Source of the DNA: Antedon bifida | Taxonomy: Eukaryota > Echinodermata > Crinoidea > Comatulida > Antedonidae | Length of the DNA stretch: 64,000 nucleotides | NCBI GenBank assembly: GCA_963402885.1 | Contig: OY727099.1 | Location: 18,619,001-18,683,000, forward strand | Direction of reading: 5' to 3' | Shown: piece after piece, positions 23,425 to 34,900 of the stretch | Layout of the letters: every line of letters starts with the position of its first letter | Position numbering within the stretch: position 1 is the stretch's first letter | Position numbers and translations under genes: made by a program | Notes under the pieces: generated by a model | What the model saw: only the letters and a program-made list of their open reading frames with translations | Told to the model about the DNA's origin: nothing | Database searches by the model: none

Positions 23425-25913
23425 ATGGTTTGTCAGGCTATCCTAGACAATTATTTATTATTTAACTACATTAATTAGCTTTTTAACACCAGATTTCGTA
23501 ACTTCTTCCCGAATACTCTCTTCCGCCGCCGTCAGCTTTTTTTTCTACAGAATTTATTAGAAATTACGTCATTTATTGTCGTCACGCACCACCAGCGACG
23601 ACACGTGTGTGTGTGTACTGTGTGGTGGATATGTGGCCAGTGGTGGTAGAGAGGGCGTAATATTAGTTTAAATGTTTTCCGCACAGTAATATTGTGAAAA
23701 AAGGAAACAATTAAAAAAAAGAGGCCCCGTGATAACCATGGAGTTATAATTAGACCTCCATGTTGAATGGTAGGCCATACTTTGTACATTACAGAGGCCT
23801 GTGAAAAAAAAATGGGAATAAATTAAATTACCTTATTTAGTAGAATAAACGCCGTGCATGAATAAACTCCCCCTCCCATCATAAAACATTTAATTCTCCA
23901 CTCTCCTCGAAAATAACGCCCCGCCACATCCATACACAACATTGTATTAGGCCTAGAACACATTTTTATTTGTAGTAGAATTCATTGATTTTACAATTTG
24001 ATTTAATTTTACTATTATCACTTCTCGATATAAATTCATGTTGTATTTTTTTTAATCTAGGGTAGGCCACTATTTATTTTCCTTCGAATATATTAAACGC
24101 CATGCGAGGCGTTTTAATTATTCGAATACTTAAATATAGTATAATTAACAGACACATGAATCAGGTAATGTTTAAGTTTGATAATGAACATTTAAACAAT
24201 TTTCCTTTATAGGCCTATTGGTGGGCCGCAAGACAAATACATCGTAATATGCCAGTGGATCATTTTTTTTTACTGTAGGCCCCTAAACGTTATTTTCTAT
24301 TTATGACTGATATATGTAAATTATCGATTAATGATTTTTTGGTATGATTTATATAGGAGGACTACGGTAAATTGTGCCACCAAGAAGCAATAAATGTTTC
24401 ATTTGACACTCAATTTGAATTTAGAATGATTTTATCACACTAGTTTTAATAAAGTTTTTTGGTTTGAACAATAATAAAAAAAATAATAATTTTGCATATT
24501 AAAAAAAAATCCAATTAAACCTTTGATTAAGACCTTCATATTATTATATAATGCGACATTAAAATAGCCTATTAAACAAAATATTTTTTATTTTTTCGAC
24601 CAGCAAACTTTTTCCAATTATTAGGACCCCGACCCGGGCGCGCCTCCGATTACCTTTTACATATTATAACATTACAGAAGGCCGCTGTGTATAACATTCA
24701 ATGCTAGACATAATACTATTATAAATAGATACCTCTATGATTGTTCACTAAAAATGTAGAAGTTAGGCCTATATGGACTACCACAATTAATCGAGTAACT
24801 TTGTAGCTTTGAATAAACGATAGTGGTAGTAGGCTATACACAACATTTTATTACCAGGGAGAGTTTCACATTTCTACTTGTAGTCCCCTAGAAGAATTAT
24901 TCTAATTGATCGAAATGTTATCTAAGGCAGTTTGATACAATGTATCATATAAATTCACATTTATTTACTCATCCTTTATAAATATAGTTTCATAGCATAA
25001 ATGATGGCAAGGATCCTGCATAAAGAAGTTTACACTTCTGTTTTCGCAGGACCCTTTTACATAAAAAAACATAAAACAATAAACACAACATAATAGATAC
25101 AAAATAAAAAAAACATTTCCTATATACATTTAAGAGTTGTTCATCATCAAAAAGCGATAGTGTTTTTCTAACATGATTTATACATTTATTTTTCTTAAAA
25201 AGAAGATATTCAGTTTATTACTTCCAGTACATGTGAATTCTTTCTTTATATATTATAGCAAAAGTATGATCTGAATACATGTTATATTATAAAACAGGCT
25301 ATGTGTGTATAGTCGCACACATCAACACAACGCATAATATATGCATATATATTTTATGAGTGAAGCATTTTAAGTTCTGTAATTCGATAAAATGTCTCTT
25401 TTTACATATTTTTTTAGTATTTTATAATTTTTTTTTAAACATATCTAAGTGATTTCTACAGAGCTCGTTCCATAGTTTCGGTCCGTGTATACTGATAAAA
25501 TGTTGACCAGACGTTAACCTAGAGTATGGTTGTTTTACGCTACAAATATTTCGAAGATTATGGGTAGTATTTTCGTTTCTTTTGAATATCATTTGGATTC
25601 GTCTGGGTAAAACATTACTTTTAATCTGGGCCATGAAACCTAGCTGGACGGTAACTCTGTTGATATCTTGTATGTTAAGATATGTATTTTATTACTTCTT
25701 TTTAATATTATCACATTACAGATTCACCAAATCCAGACGGTAATAAATTAAAAATCGTTTAAATCCAAGAATGAAGATATATCGGATTTATTAATATCTC
25801 ACCTCCCTGATCCGATATCCGTCACGTCTGCGTAGTATTTATCATACATCGTCGAAGTTAGAACACCTCACACATTCCCACAATGCAATACCTTTGAAAA
25901 TAGGCGCGTCAAG
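23425..25913. promoter_or_regulatory. Divergent intergenic region SPTY2D1 / LIN9
   Basis: A 2.5-kb head-to-head spacer between the SPTY2D1 start (minus, 23424) and the LIN9 start (plus, 25914). It must contain both promoters and also holds a dead LINE tail (about 24950-25690). The SPTY2D1 side has a GC-richer stretch (cttccgccgccgtcagc, about 23520-23536) 100 bases upstream of its ATG. The LIN9 side has short cell-cycle-like motifs, listed separately. Confidence 0.6.
24950..25690 (-). mobile_element. 5'-truncated non-LTR retrotransposon (LINE) 3' end, minus strand
   Basis: The minus strand about 25680-25422 reads as the C-terminal end of a LINE reverse transcriptase polyprotein: INRVTVQLGFMAQIK, NVLPRRIQMIF, NTTHNLRN and ISIHGPKLWNELC are typical of the conserved region beyond the polymerase. 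The catalytic core is missing, so the copy is 5'-truncated. The 3' UTR contains a stem (gatcctgc...gcaggaccc) and the element ends near an AT-rich tail about 24960. Confidence 0.75.
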
Positions 25914-25916
25914 ATG
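25893..25916 (+). promoter_or_regulatory. CHR-like, GGCGCG and ATGGCGG cluster at the LIN9 start
   Basis: TTTGAA (25893-25898) fits the CHR core TTYRAA bound by LIN54 of the MuvB complex. GGCGCG (25903-25908) resembles an E2F/CDE half, and the start codon itself lies in AAGATGGCGG, a YY1-like context. The whole cluster spans about 24 bases. Motif function is inferred; short motifs occur by chance. Confidence 0.35.
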
Positions 25917-28900
25917 GCGGACACATCGGTAGAAAGTAAGGATACACACACAATAAACTTAAAATTAACTTTTAAAGCATGATTTCCTCTGTATAACATT
26001 ACATAAGGATCTTCATATATTTAGTTAAGACTTAAATTATTTTATAATGCGTTTAGTAGGGTTTACAATGCCTTTATTGCTTTCTATAGGCTAGGCCTAG
26101 CGACCCCAGACCCGTTCTGATTTGATGTCTGGTGGCGATAAAATTGGGAAGTAGCCGGACCATGTCATGATTGAGTGGAGGAGTCCAGGCCTAGGCCTAG
26201 AGCTAGTTAAGCTAGTTTGATTTTCTAGAATCTATTATACAGTTACAACCCCCTATATCCTATGCTTATTAAGTAGGCCCTAGGCCTAGTTCGGCGCCCC
26301 TATTTCTTTCTAGGCCTCCCTAGTATTAATTAGTATATTAATTATTATTATTAGGCCTATTATTATAAAAAAAAACATTTTTTAAAACTTTTATTTAGAT
26401 TAGGGCCTAGGCTAGGCCTACCTTAGGTCTATCTAAGTCTGCTAAAATACTATCTGGGTAGACCTAGAGAGAGGGTAACTAGGCCTAGCTATCTATGGGT
26501 TAGTAGTACAGGGATTCCCGTAGTACAGTAGTACTGTACAGTGTAGGTAGTAGGCCTAGTGAGTACACGTGACATACATAGTCCCTGCTATATTATTATT
26601 AGATGATTTTCGTGCTACAAATTGTTATTGTATACCTTCTAGGCCTAGCTAGTGTCTTTGGCTTATTATGATGATATCGGTCATGCTTGAAATCAACTTC
26701 CGGCATTTTGTATGGTGCACCGCCATAGCTATACTTTTGATGATATCGGTGACGGAACTAGAACTAGATTATTTAATTTATGTTGATATTTTTTATTTGG
26801 TTAAATAAATCAATAATTAAATTGTTTATTTTTTATTTTTTTAATATTAACTTAACTAAAACAGTGGCATGCCAATCTTTTCAAAACTTGCACAATAAGA
26901 AAAACATTTTTTTTAACGATTTTCTAAAAAGGAACACATTACAATTCATTGAAACCTGTAAAGATAAAATGAAAACACAAATTATTATAAAATAGGAGAT
27001 GAACATTTCTATTTACTGTATTAAAAAAATAATACCAATCGATCAAGGTTTTAAAAAATGTCAGTTGTATTAATTAGAATTTCTATATTCAAAATTAACT
27101 AAAAACATAATGAGCGTTTTCATTAAAAACAGTGACACCTAGAAACGCCGATAAAATGTATCTAGTATCTATCCAAATTAGCGCGACCAATATAAAATGT
27201 GGCCGATATCAAACGTAACTAATATTATAAAAAGCGTACAGTATCTAGCAGCGCTCCATACAAAATACTGGATGTTGATTTAATCGCGACCGATTTCATC
27301 TGACACCATGTCTTTAACATATTATCATAAAACTGGACATTGATTAGTATGACCCCATTCATATACAAAGTAAACACTGATTCGAATTGACGAGCTGGGT
27401 TTTCGCATAACGGATCATATTTGTGGAGTTTTGTCAAATTCTGACACGATTGTGCTGAAAGCTCTGGTTGATTTGACATTGACTGAGATTCACCCTTTTG
27501 TTTTTTTAATTTCACACAGACTCTGCAGAGGCATTAATGAGTCTACGAAGTGCTGGTAAAAATAAACCATCACCATCTTCATCACAGGAGGATAGTCCTC
27601 GCAGGGTAAGTAACTTATTTCATGTGTGAGGAGTACAATGTATAAAGTTTTATACTAACTGCCAACTTTTTCAAGTTTGTAGCATTAATTTGAAAATGTT
27701 AAATGCACCCTCTCTACTCTATGTAATAATCGTAAAATGCAGCACCGCCTTCGTATATGATAAACATCCTGATTTTGAAATTTTCCACAGGAGTGGAAAC
27801 TGCATGGCATTACGCACAACCAAATTAATTTTAAACATTACTGGATTGTAATTATGATTTTAAATTTAGAACTGTGCATTGCATACAGTAAGAAAAAGTG
27901 TACAGTAAAAAACAGTTCATTCAGAAGCCCTGTCTTTTGAGGTGTGTGAGTGCAGTCACTCACCTAACAGACTCCAAAAATGCCTACAGTACATTGGTAA
28001 ACTTTACATCAAGATCCAAGCTGCACACCTACAGCACAGTGTGCAGTTTGTATCTTTATGACTCTGAATTTGATTATCTGTTCAATATGTAGCACACTTG
28101 CATGGCCTGCATAATAATGTATGAACCTTAACTTCAGTACAATACAATATGTATATTTCGAATAAAAGGTAACTCTGTTTTATTTATTTTTTCTTTAGCC
28201 ACCACGAATCCGAAAACGAAACAGATTAATTTTTGATGACTATGAAGATACATCAGCTATATCTCTGCGTTCATCACCAAGCAAAAGGTCAAAGTCTACG
28301 CCCCTGAAAATTGTTACACCAAGACCAAGAGAAAGGCGTGCGGTAAGTTTTACTATTCTATAAAGTATAGGGTTAGGGTTTAACACACTTAGAAAAATAT
28401 TTCAACCATATTGAATGAATACTGAAAATGTTATGGTTATGGATGATAAATTTAAAATTGTAGCTGTTTCATGCAAAAAAACCATACACACTAATTATCT
28501 ATAGTTACAGGCTTTGTGGCCCATAAGGCTGCAGTGGCAATTTTCCAGTTGGTTCTGTCCGTGGCGATTTTTGTTTTTTGCTTAGTTCCATGTCCTATAT
28601 AATAATAATTTATATACAGTAGTGCACATATTCTTTTATTTATCTATTAAGTTCATATGCTTTAGAGGTCCTAGATATTCTCTCTCTTTTTCCACTGTAC
28701 TCCGCCATGTTGTTTTGGGCCGTCAGACTCTTCTCCTACAAGTATTTTGCTTAAGCAATATTGGTTTATGACTAATGCAAGAGAATACAGAATTAAATAC
28801 CGTATTTTCTTGCCAGCACAGGTACCGGTACACTACATAACAAAAAAAAATACAGGATTAAAAACCCCAATTGATTCCGGTCTCGATCATCACATTACCA

Positions 28901-31900
28901 GTTTTAAAAATTGTTTCTGTTAAGCAATTTTTTTCTATCTTTTTAATAAAAACTGATTTTGCAGAATACCATTCTTTTGAGAATTTTCAGCAGAAACAGG
29001 CACTGTTTCAATTTATTCATGGTTTAAATATTATATAAAATATGATATTGTTTATACTTATTTTTAATTATTAGAGGACTGGTGGAAATGTGTTGAGTAC
29101 GCCTGATAAACGAGCTGCTCAGAATCTTGGTACACGTTTAAAGAATCTGCTTAAGTTGCCTAAGGCATACAAATGGTGTATATATGAATGGTTCTACTCA
29201 AATTTGGACAAGTAAGCTTCTTTCATCATTTTGTAATTTTGAACCTTACAAAGTTGAAATCAAATAGGTTTATAATAGCCGCTAAAAATCTTTTTTACAT
29301 AATATATTGAGGGTGTAATACAACATACCAGTGGTAAAGTTTGGGCTAAGTGTGGGTGACCAAGCCTTGCATAAACTCAGAGGGAGCACATTTTGAGTAA
29401 ATTATCTATGTTATGTTATAATTGTGTACTTTCTTAATTCAATAATGAAGGTAATAAAATAACAAGGTAAAAATAAATAAAATAATAACAAATAAAATAA
29501 AACCAAAAACGATTAAATTTAAAAAAAAAAAATTGTATGGATGTATCTGATTTTATTATTGTATTGGTAAAAATTGTGAAACCTGCCCTCCCTCATGTTG
29601 ATGGTTCTTTGCTCAGAATGCAATGTTTAGTTACGGGCTAGCATATTTTGAACATCTTTCCTTGTGTCCAAAATGCTAATGATAATTACATTGGTGGACA
29701 AGTTGGTCTTAACCTTGTTAGTGTAGGCTACCTTTGTAATGTCATTTGGGAGCTTTTGATTTGCGACAACTGGCAATCAAAATGTCACGTCAGTTTATTC
29801 TGCACATATATTGGGACAAGTTTCCTCACCTCAACGACACCTCAATTAACCTGACCTACAGGTCGTCGCAAATCGGAAGCTCCTTATTATGAAGTCCTGG
29901 TTACTTTATCAAGTGTATCGACTCTAAATTACAATTTGCTCACTCCTTTTTATGTCTTGTATTTAGAGCTTTATTTGAAGGTGAAAATGACTTTTGTGTA
30001 TGTTTGAAGGAGTCGTTTCCTCAATTGAAGACGCGCCATTTGACACGCATAGAATGGATCACAATCAGAAGATTAATGGGCAAACCTAGAAGGTATCATT
30101 TTATAATTTATAAAGCAGTTTTTCACAAGATTAGGAAATACAATCCCAAGGTCCTCGCTTCAAATCCTCAAATAAGATTGAGGTTATTAATAGCACAATT
30201 ATTCATCCTGTAATTCGTGTGTTGATTTTATAATATTCTACCTATGAATACAGAGCACTTGAAAACATTTTTCAATTTAATGTTAATGTTATTCTGTTGA
30301 TACAATTTTGTATGAGATTCCAGTACAACCACCCATATACCCCAATTCACACCGTAATTGCAATTATAAATTGTTACTTTGGTACAAACGTGTGAAACCA
30401 TATCCGTGTTACATCAAAATACATTCTAGTCCTCACAATAGATGTTTTAGATTGGTACTGGCTTTTTTTCAAATAGGAGTATAGTATAAAATTTATATTT
30501 ACAAAATTGGTAATTACCATGGTGAAATTAAATGTTTCTATTTTTAGATGTTCGTCTTCATTCTTTGCTGAGGAGAGGGCAGCATTGCAGACCAAACGTC
30601 AGAAGATACGCTTATTACAACAGAGAAAAAGCCACGAACTAGACCCAAGTGAGCTCAAAGATCTACCAGAAGAGATACCCTCACAGCTAGTCATTGGCAC
30701 TAAAGTAACAGGTGATTGTATTTACAATAATATATCTGCTTTTTTAGAATTCACTTTCAGTTTGAGTTAGTAAAATTAAAGTTTAACCAATATTTTATGA
30801 GAGTACCAGTTTTCAGAGAATAGAGTTTGACAAGATTCTACTGTATATCAAAATGTGCTATACATGGAATAAAGACCTTTCGTTTTCACACAACTATGTA
30901 GCAGCAGCAATTCTGCACATACTTGTGGCTTTAAAATGACTTTTAGTCTCGAAAGCTGTGTATTGTTTGGTAGACTTGACCCTTTCATTTCAGTACATAC
31001 TAAAAATTGACAGATTGTAAATAACTCCAAGGATTTTTGTTGCGAATTCTCTTCCAGGCTAAATTTAGAGCAACATGTTGAAACTTGTTTGTTTGTTGTC
31101 CATGTTATTATCTCTATTCAACTACTAACAATAGAAGGGTCACTGATTTGTAATCTCATCACTGTACTGTACAACAAAGTTTTGTAAAAGTATTCAAATT
31201 CTTTGATTTTTTTAGCCCGACTTCGGTCACCCGTGGATGGTTTATTCACTGGCCAAATCGATGCAGTTGATCCCGCAAATGCAACCTATAGGATAACCTT
31301 TGACAGGCCTAGCCTTGGAATTCACACTATCCCAGATACGGAAGTGCTGGTAAGTACAGTATCAATAAAAAATGTAATCTTCCTTTTTGATTGGTTGATT
31401 CACATCATGTGCCACACTGACTGTACATATTCAAAAACCGACCTTTAAGGCCCATCTATACTACAATGATAATAATCGACGATAACTAGATATACACTTT
31501 TCCTACAGAAAACAAAATCAACAAATTTCAACTTAGAACTGTAGGATATCTATTATGCTTTCTTTAATGAAAATAATGTTTTCACAAACTCAATCAGATG
31601 GAGTTAATATTGTAACATTTTTTTATTTTTCTTATTGATCATGGTGTAATTTGATTAGATTTTTAAAAATATTATTTTCACCAACAGCATAAATTGTTAT
31701 CCTATAGATCTACTAGGATGAAAACTGTAGAAAAATTGTATGTATATCTACTTATTGTTGATCGTAGTATAAATGGGCCATATAGTTTTTTTTTCTGTAA
31801 TGTTTCAACTCCGCTGCCACATTCTGAGGACTTTATTTATTACATATAAATAGGTGTGTTATAAAACAATGGATTGCCATACATCAATGGGATGACCCAC

Positions 31901-34900
31901 AATTTTCTGTTTTTCTTAACTTGTCTACTGATCAAAAGTGAACTTGTCACTGGTAGCCAAAAATGTATCTTTGCATTAAATACCACAACTGTTTGTGTTT
32001 ATTCTACATAGGGCAATGAAGAACAAGAAACAATTCCTCTATCTTCATTTACAAAGAACTACAACAGACCAAGGGCAAACTTCTTCTCTCCATCAAGGTC
32101 AGTTTATTGATAGAGTACAACATTTGATTTGACGATTTTGGCACATGGTGTGCAATAGTACTTACTATTAAACGATCATGTAATAGTACTTTTTTTTGGT
32201 GTAAATTATTGTCATTATCATTGTTCTGATCTTGTTGTCAATGAGAGATCGCGTCATGTGTGTCGCTGCTTCCGTTCCTGTAACAACTGACGATGCTGCT
32301 ATTGGATTTCAGTTTTGTTTTCGTATGCGAGAAGATTTTTGTTTGTACATGGAAAAAGTACTATTTCATGATCGTGTGACCCACAATCGTCCAATCAAAC
32401 GAAAGTAATTTATTTAACCGTTATATAGTAAGTGTTATATTTTGTTTTTATAAATTAAGGTTTTGATTTGATGTAATTTTCAGAATAACAGCTGGTCTAT
32501 TGGAATCACCTGGTCTAGAGCATGACCCTGTTATGAGTCTGTCACCAATGAGAGGCAAGTTCCAGGCAATGAAAGAAAAGAAACTTGGTGGTTTTCCTAT
32601 CAAATTTTTACTTTTTGTGGTAAGTTTAGCACTAATTGTGATTTGGTGGTGATTGCTTACCAATCCTAAGGTCATGGATCCAAATCCTGTCAAAGTTCCA
32701 GACCAATACAGTCTTGTATGGGACTTGGTAACTTACTTAGTAAGCATGGGTTTCCCATCCTGTAAGTCGTAAGTCATGTATTTGTTCGAATGGTATGAAG
32801 ATTGGGGTTTCTTAGACTTCACTCACAAACCTAATAGCTTTTAGAAAATTTGCAATAACATTCTTGTATAAAATACCAAATTAAACCTATAAATCCCAAA
32901 ATTTTGTCTAGGCTTTAGTTATATTGCAAAAATAGTTTTTTTTATTTCAATCCAACTTATTATTTTGTTTTTTTCAGACTAAATTATCAAAAATTTTGGT
33001 CCATAAAAAGGATTTAATTCAGAAGTTACGAGAAATGAATGCAGAGGCTGAAAGACAGGTAAAGATATTGAATATATTTATGCAAAGTTGTAATCTAGAG
33101 TAAGCTATGCACAAAAAGCAAGTATTGATAAATGCCAACCTAAATGTACTTTTGCACTTTACAGTAATAAAACACAACTGCAGTTTTGCTATTTGATTTG
33201 TTTAATTGTTTATTGTATTGTTTTAGAAATCAATGGAAATCATGATAGAGATGGAATTCAAAAGGATGTATGCTAGCAATGTCTTGGAATTAGAGAGATT
33301 GAACAAAGACTTGAACCGATATCTACTGGGTGTCCAAGAGTACTGTCAAGAGGTATGTAGTAATTTTACTAATTTTTGCTATGATTTTACAGTTAACCTT
33401 GATTTTAATTTGTAATACTATATGGCCTTGTGGATGAAAACTTAAGGCCAATTTACACAGACAAGTGGTAACTAAAGGTAAGTGGAAAACCACATGGCTT
33501 GTCCCACATAGAACCTGTATATATTCTGAGCGCTTTTTCGCTCAACGCCCGCCTGCTCCGTGATTTGTGTAAATGGTCATATGAAATAACATAGATTCTA
33601 TTTATTTTTTGCTTATCGTTTAGCACCTACTGTTACCACTTGTCTGTGTAAATTGGCCTTTACTATAAACAAGTTTTCTCCAGACTTGGAATACAATTAG
33701 GAATGTTTTATGTAAGATGTACCGTATCAATGTCAAATTAAATAAACGCGTCTTTTCCCCCACCCCATCCTCTCTTGAATAAACTACAGGTTTTAGAAAG
33801 TTATGAAATTGTTTGCAAAATTCAATTGTTTTTAAAGCCCTAGAAATTGGTTTTTGAAAATTTAAATGTTTGCCTCTGAAAAAGAGCCTTTCACTCAAAG
33901 TGTATAAATGAACCCCGATAAACACCATCCTCTTTAATAACCTTCCTATAAACAATAAACGTCTTGGGGCATAGAGATTGGTTTGTTTTCAAGAAGAGAA
34001 AGTCTTGTCATGGTGGACACAGTCATTTCCATTTTGAAGCATTACATTTTTTTCTGTAAACAATAAATGCTTCATTGACTTCATGTACTGTAAGATTTTT
34101 CCAAGATTATTGGATTGGTAAGTATACAATAGCACATCCTGTCATGTGCATTCATTTCTTTCAGTTTGTAAATCATACAGTAGGCTGATTTATAGTCCAA
34201 TTATTGGGACTGTATGATGACTTAGGAAGTTAGTCTAGGGCGCACAACTTTTCAATTTCATTATAGTATAATAATAGTAATTGTTATTATGGCCACACCT
34301 GATCATGTGACCTATGCTGAAGTACTGTTGGCATTACTGTAGGGCATTGGATATTTTGTAACTTGGCAAGAAAAGACTCTTTATCAATGAATGGTTATTT
34401 TATATTATACTTTACTTTTATCTTTACACAAGAGAGTAGTTTTTTAGGACTGACTTGACCATGAAGTAAATAATGAATATAAAAAATAGAAATGTACTAG
34501 TATCTGATCCCTAAAAATAGAGTTATATAGTTAGCCTCAGCAGTAGAGCATTTTAAGATTGTTAGTTACTAGTACACTAGCCATGTTCCTGCAGTACAGT
34601 AGTAAATTGTAGGCCTACTTAATAACAATAATTTGGTAAGTTCACATGTATACAATTTATTTCACAAAGTTTTGACTAATAATAAATTACCAATTTTGTA
34701 AGGAAACATTCATTATGATGATTGTAATGTCTGTAGTTATGTTTTGAACAAAATTACAATTTTAGCTTTAAATGAAAAATCTGCAGCGGAACAAGAAACA
34801 AAAATGAAAGTACTGTAAATAATAAATATCTGAAAATAAATTGCAAAACATGATTTAATATACATGTACAAAAATGTATGTTAACACATTGGTTTTAGCA

